In this document: positions 49,558 to 58,991 of the stretch, piece by piece
Layout: each line of letters starts with the position of its first letter
Position numbering within the stretch: position 1 is the stretch's first letter
Assembly (NCBI GenBank): GCA_000828835.1
Contig: AP014633.1
Span: 4,154,001 to 4,218,000, forward strand
DNA length: 64,000 nt
Direction of reading: 5' to 3'
Source of the DNA: Thioploca ingrica
GTDB lineage: Bacteria; Pseudomonadota; Gammaproteobacteria; Beggiatoales; Beggiatoaceae
Translations under genes and position numbers: made by a program
The notes under the pieces: generated by a model
What the model was told of the DNA's origin: nothing
The model's database searches: none
The model's input: the letters and a program-made list of their open reading frames with translations, nothing else

Positions 49558-50991
49558 ATGCTCGATTTAATCAAACAACGTTTTCATAAACTGGTTCCTG
49601 CAGTTGATTTTTGTTCATTACGCTATTTAGTCCAACATTCTGAAATTCTGACAGTGCGTCAAAATATTGCCCAACCCCCGATTCACCATTATGATGAGGG
49701 AGTGATGATAACCATTATCAATAAAGGTGGATTAGGCTATGCAGCAACGAGCGATTTAAGTGAAACTGGACTACGACAAGCCATGATTAAAGCCACACAA
49801 TGGACTCAACTGAATCAGCCCAACCAACTCATTGACTTTTCTAAACTGACCCTACCTCATCAACGCGGAGAATACACGTCAATCGTCAAAAAACCCTGGA
49901 ACAGCTTATCGAGTCAAGCTAAATTTGACTTACTTTACCAAGAATCCGCTCAATGTCACCCAGACGATAAAATTATCGATTGGCAAACCTCACTGCGATC
50001 AATCCAAACTGAACAACTTTACTTAACCAATCAAGGTGGAGAAATTCAACAAACGCATCATTATTTACTTCCGTATATTAAAGTCATCGCTAATCAAGGC
50101 GTTAACACCCAATACCGCACGTTGGGAGGACATGGTTATGGACGACAAGGTGGTTTAGAAATCCTGGATGACATTGGTTTTTTTGGTAAAGGTCAGCAAT
50201 TAGCTGAAGAAGCTTTACAATTACTAGCGGCACCGAATTGTCCCACTACAATAATGGATTTAGTACTCGCACCCGATCAGATGATATTACAAATCCATGA
50301 ATCAATCGGACATCCTCTAGAACTGGATCGCATTTTAGGTGATGAACGCAATTATGCTGGAACCAGTTTTGTAACTGTGGATATGTTTGGTCATTATCAA
50401 TATGGTTCTGAGTTATTGAATGTCACTTATGATCCAACTTTACCTGAACAATTAGCGAGTTATGGATTTGATGACGACGGCTTACCCGCCAAAAAAGTTT
50501 ACCTTATTCGCCAAGGCATTTTAATTACGCCGCTCGGTGGTCATTTATCACAAGCGCGTGCCGGTTTACCCGGGGTTGCTAACGCCAGAGCAACTAATTG
50601 GAACCGCCCGCCAATTGATCGTATGGCAAATCTTAACATCGAACCCGGTGAGACTCGGTTTGAAGAGATGATTCAATCCATTGAACGAGGTATTTTCATG
50701 CAATCCAATTCCTCTTGGTCCATTGATGATTCCCGCAATAAATTTCAATTTGGGTGTGAATGGGGGCAATTGATTGAAAAGGGTGAATTAACTCAAGTCG
50801 TGAAGAATCCCAACTACCGAGGTATCTCGGCAACTTTTTGGCGGAATTTAACCCAAGTGGGTAATGCCGATACTTTTGAAGTATTAGGCGTACCGAACTG
50901 TGGTAAAGGTGAACCTAATCAAGGAATTATGGTGGGTCATGCTTCACCAGTTTGTACTTTTTCACCCGTTGACGTATTTGGAGGTGCTTAA
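49558..50991 (+). CDS. TldD-like metallopeptidase subunit
   Basis: A 477-residue member of the TldD/PmbA family. The zinc motif HESIGHPLELDR (about residues 246-257, HExxxH type) is intact, and the C-terminal NCGKGEPNQGIMVGHASP supplies the expected cysteine ligand region. TldD-TldE heterodimers degrade unfolded peptides and process microcins or CcdA in E. coli. The next gene, which overlaps by one base (TAATG), encodes the partner, so the two are translationally coupled and probably form a complex. It is divergent from a sensor kinase gene. Confidence 0.88.
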   Translation: MLDLIKQRFHKLVPAVDFCSLRYLVQHSEILTVRQNIAQPPIHHYDEGVMITIINKGGLGYAATSDLSETGLRQAMIKATQWTQLNQPNQLIDFSKLTLPHQRGEYTSIVKKPWNSLSSQAKFDLLYQESAQCHPDDKIIDWQTSLRSIQTEQLYLTNQGGEIQQTHHYLLPYIKVIANQGVNTQYRTLGGHGYGRQGGLEILDDIGFFGKGQQLAEEALQLLAAPNCPTTIMDLVLAPDQMILQIHESIGHPLELDRILGDERNYAGTSFVTVDMFGHYQYGSELLNVTYDPTLPEQLASYGFDDDGLPAKKVYLIRQGILITPLGGHLSQARAGLPGVANARATNWNRPPIDRMANLNIEPGETRFEEMIQSIERGIFMQSNSSWSIDDSRNKFQFGCEWGQLIEKGELTQVVKNPNYRGISATFWRNLTQVGNADTFEVLGVPNCGKGEPNQGIMVGHASPVCTFSPVDVFGGA

Positions 50992-52316
50992 TGCAAGATT
51001 ATTTTTATACCTTAGCCGATTTTATTAGCTCAAAATTACTGAAAGATGAAATTTATCTGTGCGAATTCTCGGGCGAACAATCCGATTTTATCCGTTTTAA
51101 TCATGGACAAGTACGGCAACCGGGTAGTGTTGAACAATATTATCTTGAACTGGATCTCATTCGCGGTAATCGTCATGCTATCGGCAAATTAACCTTGAGT
51201 AGTCAATTAAGCCTTGATCAAGACCGGATTGTGATTTTACTCGCCAACTTACGTGACCAATTACCCCATATTCCGGCCGATCCGTATTTACTTTACGCCA
51301 CTGAAGTTCAATCTACCCAATCCGTCGGTCGCAATGACTTACCTGAAACGCCAATGGTCCTAGCGGATATTATCAATACCGTACAACACACGGATTTCGT
51401 GGGTTTTTATGCTAGTGGGGGTACCTTTACCGGCTTTGCCAATTCTTTTGGTCAACGTAATTGGCATAGCCGCTACAGTTTCAACTTGGATTGGAGCTTA
51501 TATTATGAAAAAGATAAAGCCGTTAAATCTGCCTATGCCGGATTTAATTGGGAACAGGTTCAATTGCAAAATAAATTCAGTAACGCCCTCACCCAACTCG
51601 AAGTACTCAAATATCAACCACGGGTTATCCAACCTGGTCAGTATCGAGTTTACCTAGCACCAACCGCCCTATATGAAATTCTTCAGTTACTTTGTTGGGA
51701 TGGTTTCGGATTGAAAGCACAGCGGACTAAAGAAACACCTTTGTTACGAATGTTTGCCGAACCCAAAAAAACTTTTCAGGCCAGTGTGACTTTGCGTGAA
51801 AATACTACCGAAGGTTTAAGTCCAATCTTTCAAAATCAAGGTTTTATTAAACCCAATCAAGTCACTTTAATCCAACAAGGTACTTACCATTCTGCTTTAG
51901 TTTCTCCACGTTCTGCTAAAGAATATGGCATTACCACGAATGGGGCTAATGACGGAGAATCTCCAACTTCACTTGATTTAGCTGCCGGTGATTTCCCGCA
52001 GTTAAATATTGTAGAAGCTTTAAACACCGGTATTTATATCAATAATTTATGGTACTTAAATTACTCAGACCGCGCTGCCGGTCGGATGACTGGGATGACA
52101 CGTTTTGCTACTTTTTGGGTTGAACAAGGAGAAATTATTGCGCCGCTCAATGTCATGCGCTTTGACGAAACGGTATATCATCTTTTAGGTAGCCAATTAA
52201 TTGCACTCACCGCAGAACGCGAATTTATTATTAAAACCGATACTTATGAAAAACGTTCCGATCATAGCGCCAGATTGCCGGGGGCTTTAATAGCGGCGGT
52301 TAGCTTTACTTTGTAA
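50991..52316 (+). CDS. TldE/PmbA-like partner subunit
   Basis: A 441-residue TldE-like protein lacking the HExxxH motif, as expected for the non-catalytic partner. It has the family segments FIRFNHGQVRQPG (about 32-44), HSRYSFNLDWSLYYEKDKAVKSAYAGFNW split across about 155-185, and GIYINNLWYLNYSDRAAGRMTGMTRF (about 344-369). It starts with ATG overlapping the tldD-like stop. No hairpin with a T-run follows closely; 272 bases separate it from convergent folA. Confidence 0.87.
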   Translation: MQDYFYTLADFISSKLLKDEIYLCEFSGEQSDFIRFNHGQVRQPGSVEQYYLELDLIRGNRHAIGKLTLSSQLSLDQDRIVILLANLRDQLPHIPADPYLLYATEVQSTQSVGRNDLPETPMVLADIINTVQHTDFVGFYASGGTFTGFANSFGQRNWHSRYSFNLDWSLYYEKDKAVKSAYAGFNWEQVQLQNKFSNALTQLEVLKYQPRVIQPGQYRVYLAPTALYEILQLLCWDGFGLKAQRTKETPLLRMFAEPKKTFQASVTLRENTTEGLSPIFQNQGFIKPNQVTLIQQGTYHSALVSPRSAKEYGITTNGANDGESPTSLDLAAGDFPQLNIVEALNTGIYINNLWYLNYSDRAAGRMTGMTRFATFWVEQGEIIAPLNVMRFDETVYHLLGSQLIALTAEREFIIKTDTYEKRSDHSARLPGALIAAVSFTL

Positions 52317-52588
52317 AAATAATACCACTCGAAGTTCAAGTTAGCTAAGGAGAATAAGTTAAATTTTGGATCCGGCTTGCGGAGGGGACTTTTAACTTGT
52401 GTCACACGGCTTGCCGAATAAGGAATCAGTTTGTTCTACCTCCAACCAATCGGGTTAAAAAAACTTCTGCCTAGACATTTTCGGTAACTGGCTAAAAATT
52501 CTGAAATCTTCACCGTAATGGCCAAAAACCATAATTTGCATAACAATGCTAAACTGGACTGAATTATTAAAATGTTGTTAAGTTGTTG

Positions 52589-53086
52589 CTAGGTATTCTC
52601 GGATTTAGCCCTGGTTAATACAGTAAAACTATAAGGATGTGCATGGCGTGAGTCTGCGGGAAAATCTTTTTTTTCAATCAATTGCCATTGTTCAATCGGG
52701 TAATCTGGAAAATAAGTATCTCCTCTACTTTGGGTATGTACCCAAGTGATATACATACGTTGTATCTTCGGTAAGAAGGCTTTGAAAACCGCAGCCCCGC
52801 CGATGACAATACTTTCTTCGTATTGTTGACTTAATGCCAGTACTTCATCAAGTTGATGCAACACTTGACAACCGGTAATCGTTAAATGAGGATTGTGAGT
52901 TAATATAATATTATAGCGACCGGGTAAGGGATAACCAATCGATTCATAAGTTTTACGTCCCATAATAATCGGTTTACCCATCGTTAATGCTTGAAAATGC
53001 TTTAAATCAGCCGGTAAATGCCATGGCAGGGCGTTACCACAACCGATTAATCTATTTTGGTCCATGGCGACACATAAACTAAGCAT
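52589..53086 (-). CDS. folA: Dihydrofolate reductase
   Basis: A 165-residue type I dihydrofolate reductase that makes tetrahydrofolate with NADPH. Visible hallmarks are AMDQNRLIGCGNALPWHLPADL (about residues 7-28, with the catalytic-site Asp of the ADLKHF segment), GRKTYESIG (about 43-51), PGRYNIILT (about 54-62) and IVIGGAAVF (about 92-100). Length is close to the E. coli enzyme (159). It is a single gene, convergent with the tldE-like gene and followed upstream by dksA on the same strand. Confidence 0.96.
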   Translation of the reverse strand: MLSLCVAMDQNRLIGCGNALPWHLPADLKHFQALTMGKPIIMGRKTYESIGYPLPGRYNIILTHNPHLTITGCQVLHQLDEVLALSQQYEESIVIGGAAVFKAFLPKIQRMYITWVHTQSRGDTYFPDYPIEQWQLIEKKDFPADSRHAHPYSFTVLTRAKSENT

Positions 53087-53201
53087 TTTAAATAACCTGA
53101 TTATTGAATATATTAATTAAATATAGTGAATTATAAGTTATTTAGTGAGAATGAATTAAGTTTCACACCCAAGATATTAAGAAAATAAAACTGGATTGAT
53201 G

Positions 53202-53630
53202 CTATCCAAAAGTTTGTCTTTCCTGGATTTCATGTCTTTCTTGACAATCAACACATTTAGTTGCGGTTGGTCTGGCTTCTAATCGACGGAGACCCACTTC
53301 AATCCCACAAGTTTCGCAAAAACCATATTCGCCGACTTCAATCCCTTTTAGTGCCTCATCAATTTTTTTAATTAATTTACGTTCTCGATCTCTGGCGCGC
53401 AATTCCAAGGTAAATTCCTCTTCTTGAGTGGCTCTATCATTCAAATCAGCAAAATTCACTGCCTCATCTTGCATATGATGTCGAGTTCGTTTTACTTCCG
53501 CTATTAATTGTTCTTTCCATTGCAATAAAATCTGCCGAAAATGTTCAAGTTGTTGGTCATTCATGTACTCTTCCCCCGGTCGCAACTGGTAAGGGGTAAA
53601 GTTCAATTCATTCATTTTAATCTCAGACAT
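53202..53630 (-). CDS. dksA: RNA polymerase-binding transcription factor DksA
   Basis: A 142-residue DksA. The coiled-coil tip has DLNDRATQEEEF (about 62-73), with the functional Asp pair, and the zinc finger has C105, C108, C126 and C129 (FCETCG...KCVDCQ). DksA acts with ppGpp in the RNA polymerase secondary channel to control rRNA and stress promoters. The start MSEIKMNELNF is used; M6 is an alternative. A GGAACTT-type site precedes the start. Confidence 0.95.
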   Translation of the reverse strand: MSEIKMNELNFTPYQLRPGEEYMNDQQLEHFRQILLQWKEQLIAEVKRTRHHMQDEAVNFADLNDRATQEEEFTLELRARDRERKLIKKIDEALKGIEVGEYGFCETCGIEVGLRRLEARPTATKCVDCQERHEIQERQTFG

Positions 53631-53814
53631 ACTTTAAGTTCCTTTTTCCAATTACAAATAGGCGGTCTTCTATACCAGAAAGTTCTCCAACACGCAAGGA
53701 AAAATTGTCGGTAAATCGATTAAATTAGCGCAGACTAGGGCACTTAATCAGTAGTAATTTATTCGCTTTTGAGGTGAACGGAGCAGAATAAAGCTCACAG
53801 ACAGTTTGCGGTAA

Positions 53815-53839
53815 GGTGCGTTAGGCGCTATGACGCACC
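53815..53839. repeat. Short hairpin GGTGCGT...ACGCACC
   Basis: Perfect seven-base arms with an 11-base loop (TAGGCGCTATG), a common design for dispersed intergenic palindromes. It is followed on the + strand by ATTTTAATTATA. It lies about 190 bases upstream of dksA. Confidence 0.6.
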
Positions 53840-54499
53840 CATTTTAATTATAACAACGGTACGAACCATTAAATCATAGCAGATTAAATTTAAATTCTAC
53901 TTAGATAGCATTTTATGATTTATCTATTTGTTTTTCAATGCTTCAACACCTTCCCAATGATCAGGTATACCCGTAGGCATATTGGAGATATAAAGAATAA
54001 GTAGTGTTGTTCAGATACCAATTTAGTTAGACAGAATGATAAAAAATCTAAATGTTTTATACCTATTTAATGCTGAAATACTATAGCTGTTGTTGATAAG
54101 TACATAATTAAAAAACTATTTTTTTATAGCCTAAAATTAATATTCAGAATATCAAGCTAAATACTAAAAAATAATTAACTAAATCATGAGATTATTGGAT
54201 TAAGTATTTTACTTATATTGGATTAAGTAATTTTCTTATTTGCTAAAAAAAAATTTAGTTTAAACTTACTTTCAAGTTTGAGAGATTCTTTAAAAAAATG
54301 AGTAATAAATAAAATCTATCAGTTTAGTTAAGAAGAAATTAAATTTTAAGATTTAACCGAATTAGATTTTTACTCACGATAGATTCAGTAAATTCCCTAT
54401 TTCTTAACAAGACATTAGGAATTAAATTAGATACGAGAAACAACAAAAAATAAAATTAATAATTTTAGAGTATGGGGAGTGTATCATTAATTGAATTCG

Positions 54500-54754
54500 T
54501 TCTTTCTCTCACCCAGCGTTAGAGAGAAAGCATTACCGATCAAAGAAGGGGCCAGCAAGCTTAGGGTGGATTAACTAATCCACCTTCTTTCTCTCACCCA
54601 GCGTTAGAGAGAAAACATTACCGATCAAAGAAGGGGCCAGCAAGCTTAGGGTGGATTAACTAATCCACCTTCTTTCTCTCACCCAGCGTTAGAGAGAAAG
54701 CATTACCGATCAAAGAAGGGGCCAGCAAGCTTAGGGTGGGTTAACTGATCCACC
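54500..54754. repeat. Three tandem 85-bp repeats with two hairpins each
   Basis: Three contiguous copies start at 54500, 54585 and 54670. Copy 2 differs from copy 1 at one base; copy 3 differs from copy 1 at two bases near its end. Each copy contains TTTCTCTC...GAGAGAAA (loop ACCCAGCGTTA) and GGTGGATTA/TAATCCACC. In copy 3 both changes (A to G, A to G) leave G-T wobbles in the second stem, so pairing is kept. Function is unknown: structured RNA, protein-binding array or element remnant. Confidence 0.9.
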
Positions 54755-54910
54755 TATTTTTTTGTCTAAAAGAAACCCATTAAGATATTGATTTTGAAAT
54801 ATTCGATTATAAGAATGGAATACTTATTCTCATCCTTAAATTACCCATGCGCTTTCCAAATTTCTTTTTAAATAGAAGTTATGCAATTACTTATTTGCTG
54901 ACTATCCGGC

Positions 54911-55366
54911 TTAGGTAGGCCAAAAGTTGTTATCTAGCAGATCTTTTGGAGTAAATGGGCATGAGGTAGGAAATATCTTGTTATCTAAACCCGTTTCCTC
55001 CGCTGCTAATCTGGCTGCATCAGCATAAATTTCTTCCATTGTTGATAAAATAAGTCGATTAAGACTAGGATTTTGTTTGAGTAATTTATAAAGTGGGTAA
55101 CGTTGTTCTATAATCGTATTTTTCCAGCTTTTACCCTCAAATTCTTTCCAAGTTTCTTGCAACTGTTTCAACTGATATTTCCATTTCAGTAGGTGGAGAA
55201 GTATTATCATGAGGCGATTTTCTAATTCTCGATGATTACTTTTACCCATATCCACCATTTCCTCTAACAGATTTGGCACGTCCAATTCAGAAAAACGTCC
55301 TTTCTTGAGCAATTCGGTTTGCTCTTCAATCCAGCCCTGAAAATCTGTTTCATAGAGTGTACTCAT
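54911..55366 (-). CDS. DUF29 domain protein
   Basis: A 151-residue DUF29 protein, a helical family abundant in cyanobacteria and large sulfur bacteria. It begins MSTLYETDFQGWIEEQTELL, typical of the family, so the ATG at 55366 is chosen over the frame opening at 55408. LLEEMVDMGKSNHRELENRL and LLHLLKWKYQ (about 31-65) are the conserved core. The function of DUF29 is unknown. It stands alone between the tandem repeats and a MITE-like element. Confidence 0.9.
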   Translation of the reverse strand: MSTLYETDFQGWIEEQTELLKKGRFSELDVPNLLEEMVDMGKSNHRELENRLMIILLHLLKWKYQLKQLQETWKEFEGKSWKNTIIEQRYPLYKLLKQNPSLNRLILSTMEEIYADAARLAAEETGLDNKIFPTSCPFTPKDLLDNNFWPT

Positions 55367-55486
55367 GTCAATTTTCCTCTTTAACGAAGTTCGCAATTTG
55401 CATCTCAAAATATGTTTTTTAATAGTTATAAAAATAGAGCATTTTTAAACTGAATTTTCTTGCATTTGGAATAAAAGATGATTTTC

Positions 55487-55723
55487 CTAGGGCGTGTCAT
55501 CAATTCCGGTGGCTCCTTGAACAACCGGTCAAGGGTTCCAATGAAATCAATTCAAATCTCTCTATCGTGTAGGTCGGACAAAGCGTAGCGTGTCCGACCA
55601 GCTATTCAAAGGAATCCGTCGGACACGCTGCGCTTTGTCCGACCTACCGGGTAGATAATTGATTTATTTTAGGAGAGTTGACATTTTTTTTAATGAGTTA
55701 CTTTAATTGATGACACGCCCTAG
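55487..55723. mobile_element. MITE-like element with 19-bp terminal inverted repeats and nested palindrome
   Basis: CTAGGGCGTGTCATCAATT at 55487-55505 is exactly inverted at 55705-55723. The outer CTAG/TAG bases suggest TA- or CTAG-type target duplication. Inside lies a second palindrome: 30-base arms at 55569-55598 and 55618-55647 with one mismatch, reading GTAGGTCGGACAAAGCG outward. There is no transposase frame. The outer ends look like those of a transposon, and the inner unit resembles the dispersed GTAGGTCGG palindromes, so one repeat may have inserted in another. Confidence 0.85.
55569..55647. repeat. Nested palindromic repeat
   Basis: Thirty-base arms matching 29 of 30, separated by 19 bases, inside the MITE-like element. 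The transcribed form would be a long stable hairpin. Confidence 0.85.
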
Positions 55724-55834
55724 TTCCCAAAACGGTTTAGTTTGGGAGCGGCTGATTAAATAACTAAAAAGAATTGCTTAGGTTGATTGACGGTGGTAAT
55801 TTTAGTATTTTAGCTGAGATTAATTTCCAATTCT

Positions 55835-57094
55835 ATGCACAAAGAAATCACCACCAAATTAGCCCGAGCACGCACCAAGCTGATCATGGATAAACCTTTT
55901 TTAGGTGCACTGGTGCTCAGATTACCCATGCAAGCAGCCGATCCACAATGGTGTCCAACGACGGCTACCGATGCCCGCCGCTTTTATTACAATCCTGACT
56001 ATATTGATACCCTGAACGTTGATCAAGTGCAATTTGTCTTAGCTCACGAAGCCTTACATTGTGCCTTATCTCATTTTGCGCGTCGTCAACATCGCAATAA
56101 ATTTCGCTGGGATTTAGCCTGTGATTATGCGATCAATCCGTTGTTACTTAAAGATGGCTTAACACCACCACCGGAGGTATGGGTTGATGAAAGCTATGAA
56201 GGCATGACGGCGGAAGAAATTTATCCGACCATTGCTGAAAACAATTCTGACGAGCCGATGGATCGGCATGTTTATGAAAGTGAAGAATCAAGACAAACCG
56301 ATGGACAAGGCAGTCAGCTTCAGGAACAACCACACGATAGCGGGCAACAACCTGGACAAACCGGTGACGAAATGCCATCCAATCAACCTTCACCTCATCA
56401 AGGTCAACCCGAAGCACAAGAACAATCCGGTGGCGCACCACAACCACCACCGCTGGGTGATACCGAACGCCAAAATCTAGATATCCAATGGCAACAACGC
56501 CTAGCCGGCGCAGCACAGCAAGCTTTACAAGCTGGGAAACTGGGTGGTGCCATGGCACGCCTCGTCGATCATTTGTTACAACCGCAATTACCTTGGCGGA
56601 TGTTGTTAGCCCGTTATATGACCATCACCGCACGAGATGATTATACTTACATGCGCCCTTCACGACGAGAAGGAGCCGCTATTTTCCCCAGCTTGCGTAG
56701 TGCGCAACTCGAAATTGTCGTTGCTCTCGATATCAGTGGCTCCATCAGTGATGAAGAAATTGCGCAATATCTCTCTGAAATTAATGCGTTAAAAGGACAA
56801 TTGCGAGCACGGATCACTTTATTAGCCTGTGATGCCAAATTAGCTGCCGAAGCACCTTGGATATATGAACCGTGGGAAGAATTTAAACTTCCTCAAGAAT
56901 TAACGGGCGGTGGTGGCACTTCTTTTAAACCGGTCTTTGAATATGTTGATCGAGAAATGCGGCAACCCGATTTATTGGTCTATTTTACCGATGCCGCTGG
57001 TGAATTTCCTGAACAAATGCCTTATTTCCCCGTGATTTGGTTAGTGAAAGGCAAACGCAAAGTTCCTTGGGGACAACGGATTCAGTTAAATTAA
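55835..57094 (+). CDS. DUF2201/VWA-like putative metallopeptidase
   Basis: A 419-residue protein. The N-terminal domain has the zinc motif HEALH (71-75), typical of DUF2201_N peptidase-like domains. A central low-complexity linker (about 140-215) is rich in Gln, Pro, Asp and Gly. The C-terminal VWA-like domain has a MIDAS-type DISGSIS at D299 and GGGGTSF (about 363-369). Proteins of this family are usually encoded beside a MoxR AAA ATPase and act with it as a chaperone-like pair, but none is visible within this window. It overlaps no gene; an FkbM gene begins two bases after its stop. Confidence 0.85.
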   Translation: MHKEITTKLARARTKLIMDKPFLGALVLRLPMQAADPQWCPTTATDARRFYYNPDYIDTLNVDQVQFVLAHEALHCALSHFARRQHRNKFRWDLACDYAINPLLLKDGLTPPPEVWVDESYEGMTAEEIYPTIAENNSDEPMDRHVYESEESRQTDGQGSQLQEQPHDSGQQPGQTGDEMPSNQPSPHQGQPEAQEQSGGAPQPPPLGDTERQNLDIQWQQRLAGAAQQALQAGKLGGAMARLVDHLLQPQLPWRMLLARYMTITARDDYTYMRPSRREGAAIFPSLRSAQLEIVVALDISGSISDEEIAQYLSEINALKGQLRARITLLACDAKLAAEAPWIYEPWEEFKLPQELTGGGGTSFKPVFEYVDREMRQPDLLVYFTDAAGEFPEQMPYFPVIWLVKGKRKVPWGQRIQLN

Positions 57095-57096
57095 CG

Positions 57097-57879
57097 ATGG
57101 CATTATTTAAGCAAACTCTGGCAAAAATACAACAAATTGTCTCGTTCTTTCGTTATTCCAATACGCCCATTACGCTCACTTTAGACACCTTAAAACTGCA
57201 AAAAAATCCTTTTATTGCCCAAGCGAACAGCGGCTTAAAACTATCGCTACGACCGAATGCTGGGGAAAGTTTCACCTTTTATGAAAACCTGATTCGCCAA
57301 GATTATTTGCAGCATGGTATTCAACTCAAGCCTGGTGATACGGTAATCGATATTGGCGCCAATATCGGTGCTTTTACGGTATTAGCGGCTTCACGAGTAG
57401 GTTCCAGTGGGAAAGTTTTAGCTTTTGAACCAGAAACTAAGACTTTTGAATGCTTGTTGAAAAATATTCAACTGAATCAGCTTACTAACGTTACAGCGAT
57501 AAATCAAGCGATCGATAAAACCGAAGGATTAGCTGAATTACGAGTCGGTCATAAATCGGCTTTTAGCAACATTCACGGTAGCCTTGGACATATGAAATCG
57601 ATCACCACCCAAACGGTGAAAACCACTACCTTAGTGAAAGTCTTTGAAACCTTTAAGATAGCAACAGTGAATTTACTGAAGATCGATTGTGAAGGCAGTG
57701 AATATGGGTTATTTGAAACTTTACCACCGGCTTTTGCTGCACGGATAGAACAGATTACGATGGAAGTTCATCATACCCGTGAACATCACCCTAGAGAAAT
57801 GGTGCTGCAATTGGAACAGTTAGGTTTTAAAGTGCAGAATACTCAACCACTGACTGCTTTTTTGAGGATTATTTGTTAG
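57097..57879 (+). CDS. FkbM family methyltransferase
   Basis: A 260-residue SAM-dependent methyltransferase. DTVIDIGANIGAFTVLAA (about residues 81-98) is the SAM motif I, KVLAFEPETKTFECLLKNI (about 106-124) covers motif II, and LLKIDCEGSEYGLFE (about 188-202) is the FkbM signature. The family O-methylates sugars or polyketides; the substrate here is unknown. ATG at 57097 lies two bases after the VWA gene stop, and the frame's extension into that gene (GTG at 57037) is ignored. Close spacing implies one transcript. Confidence 0.9.
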   Translation: MALFKQTLAKIQQIVSFFRYSNTPITLTLDTLKLQKNPFIAQANSGLKLSLRPNAGESFTFYENLIRQDYLQHGIQLKPGDTVIDIGANIGAFTVLAASRVGSSGKVLAFEPETKTFECLLKNIQLNQLTNVTAINQAIDKTEGLAELRVGHKSAFSNIHGSLGHMKSITTQTVKTTTLVKVFETFKIATVNLLKIDCEGSEYGLFETLPPAFAARIEQITMEVHHTREHHPREMVLQLEQLGFKVQNTQPLTAFLRIIC

Positions 57880-57984
57880 GGTATTGCGCTTTGTGGGGTG
57901 TGCTCGATTGGCAATCCTTTGCCAACAGGATCAGTCACTCCATTTGGAAATGGTGCATCGGGCGTACCCTACCTAGCTATCTTC

Positions 57985-58028
57985 TCCAAGCATTATCACG
58001 GACGTCTCCAGGCATTATCACAAACGTC
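57985..58028. repeat. 22-bp tandem duplication at the end of the secreted gene
   Basis: TCCAAGCATTATCACGGACGTC (57985-58006) and TCCAGGCATTATCACAAACGTC (58007-58028) are direct tandem copies with three differences. A 22-base unit is not a multiple of three, so it changed the frame and the stop codon of the gene at 57996-58991. Confidence 0.85.
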
Positions 58029-58991
58029 ACCTAATCCATCTCCGTCAACATCTGACTGATTCGGGTTAGATTTTTGCGGACAGTTGTCACGAATATCTAT
58101 CACACCATCACCATCAGTATCAGTAGCGGCTTTTGGCACACCACCCAACGTAGTAATTATCGTAGCACTACTGGCATTTGGGTTCACCTCCCAAACGATG
58201 ACAGAAACGATATCAAGTGGACCATATACCGGACCAACTACCGGGTGTACGAAGGAACGAGAACTCAAATCACTACAAAGATTACCTACTGAAGATACCG
58301 CTTGGGTACCATTAACAATAGCCGGTCTCATTTGATCAAATTTACAAGCCGCATAACCGACTACTTGGGAATTGACCAATCCCTGCCCGGTAGATAAGGC
58401 GCCACTGTGACTTATACCAATTGCTTCTGCATTGTCTACTGTGAACAGCCCAAGATTTAAGTTGGCAACAGAACCAACGGTAAAAAACACATCGTTACTC
58501 GCACCGAGGACATCTTCATCAAGATATTGATAGAAACGTATTCGACCTAAGGTCTTTCCAGGTTGGGCGTTAAATTGAAATGTATTAGCCACTATCTTGC
58601 TACCATCTGCTATATCGCTAAAAACTGACCAATTTACAGTTCCATTTTCCCCAGCAAAGGTTCCAGAACTTTCGACTTCATCGAGAAAACCTAGTCCTCC
58701 ACTAACTAAAATTGGTGCAGAACCAGCGAGTCGTTGAGCACCACCCAATGCGCCTACATCAACATAACTAAAATAGTCATATACAATCTCTGTCCGAGCA
58801 TAAAGAGTACCGCTAGGAGCACCAACTCCAGTTATATAAGCGGTTCTTGATTCTCCACCGGTTAACACATCTACTTCCCAGTAACCAATATTATTAGGAT
58901 TAAGGTCATTATCAATGCTAACTGCTTTTAGAGACGTAGACACGGGCAACAATGCAACTAACATGAGTGACTTTAAAGAACTATTCATCAA
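57996..58991 (-). CDS. Secreted protein with C-terminal calcium-binding TSP3-type repeats
   Basis: A 331-residue protein with a signal-like N-terminus ([19 protein letters not shown]). The body (about 30-290) is unrecognised and beta-rich. Residues about 292-327 carry two thrombospondin type 3-like repeats, [20 protein letters not shown] and [15 protein letters not shown], which bind calcium. The C-terminus ends WRRP because of a 22-bp tandem duplication; without it the protein would read on as DNAWRR and stop four codons later in the other copy. It has no operon partner. The start at 58991 is ATG-ATG with a GGGAG-like site. Confidence 0.8.
   Translation of the reverse strand: MMNSSLKSLMLVALLPVSTSLKAVSIDNDLNPNNIGYWEVDVLTGGESRTAYITGVGAPSGTLYARTEIVYDYFSYVDVGALGGAQRLAGSAPILVSGGLGFLDEVESSGTFAGENGTVNWSVFSDIADGSKIVANTFQFNAQPGKTLGRIRFYQYLDEDVLGASNDVFFTVGSVANLNLGLFTVDNAEAIGISHSGALSTGQGLVNSQVVGYAACKFDQMRPAIVNGTQAVSSVGNLCSDLSSRSFVHPVVGPVYGPLDIVSVIVWEVNPNASSATIITTLGGVPKAATDTDGDGVIDIRDNCPQKSNPNQSDVDGDGLGDVCDNAWRRP

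Larger units (their letters stand above)
53631..54910. other. Long gene-poor region with palindrome and tandem repeats
   Basis: The 1280 bases between dksA and a DUF29 gene. No frame over 60 codons looks like protein. The left part holds a GGTGCGT/ACGCACC hairpin (53815-53839) and AT-rich sequence with several TTAGATTAAG-type words at 54180-54240. The middle holds the three 85-bp repeats (54500-54754). The right part is plain AT-rich sequence. It could encode small RNA. Confidence 0.7.
55367..55834. other. Intergenic region holding a MITE-like element
   Basis: The 468-base gap between the DUF29 gene and the VWA-domain gene. Most of it is the 237-bp element at 55487-55723. Bases 55724-55834 are AT-rich and contain the likely promoter of the VWA gene; no box pair was assigned. 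Confidence 0.6.

Noticed and set aside
54500..54754. Tandem repeats as a CRISPR array
   Set aside because: The repeats are directly adjacent with an 85-base period and no variable spacers, and no cas genes are near.
56148..56558. 136-codon minus strand frame inside the VWA gene
   Set aside because: It is the shadow of the low-complexity Gln/Pro linker on the other strand.
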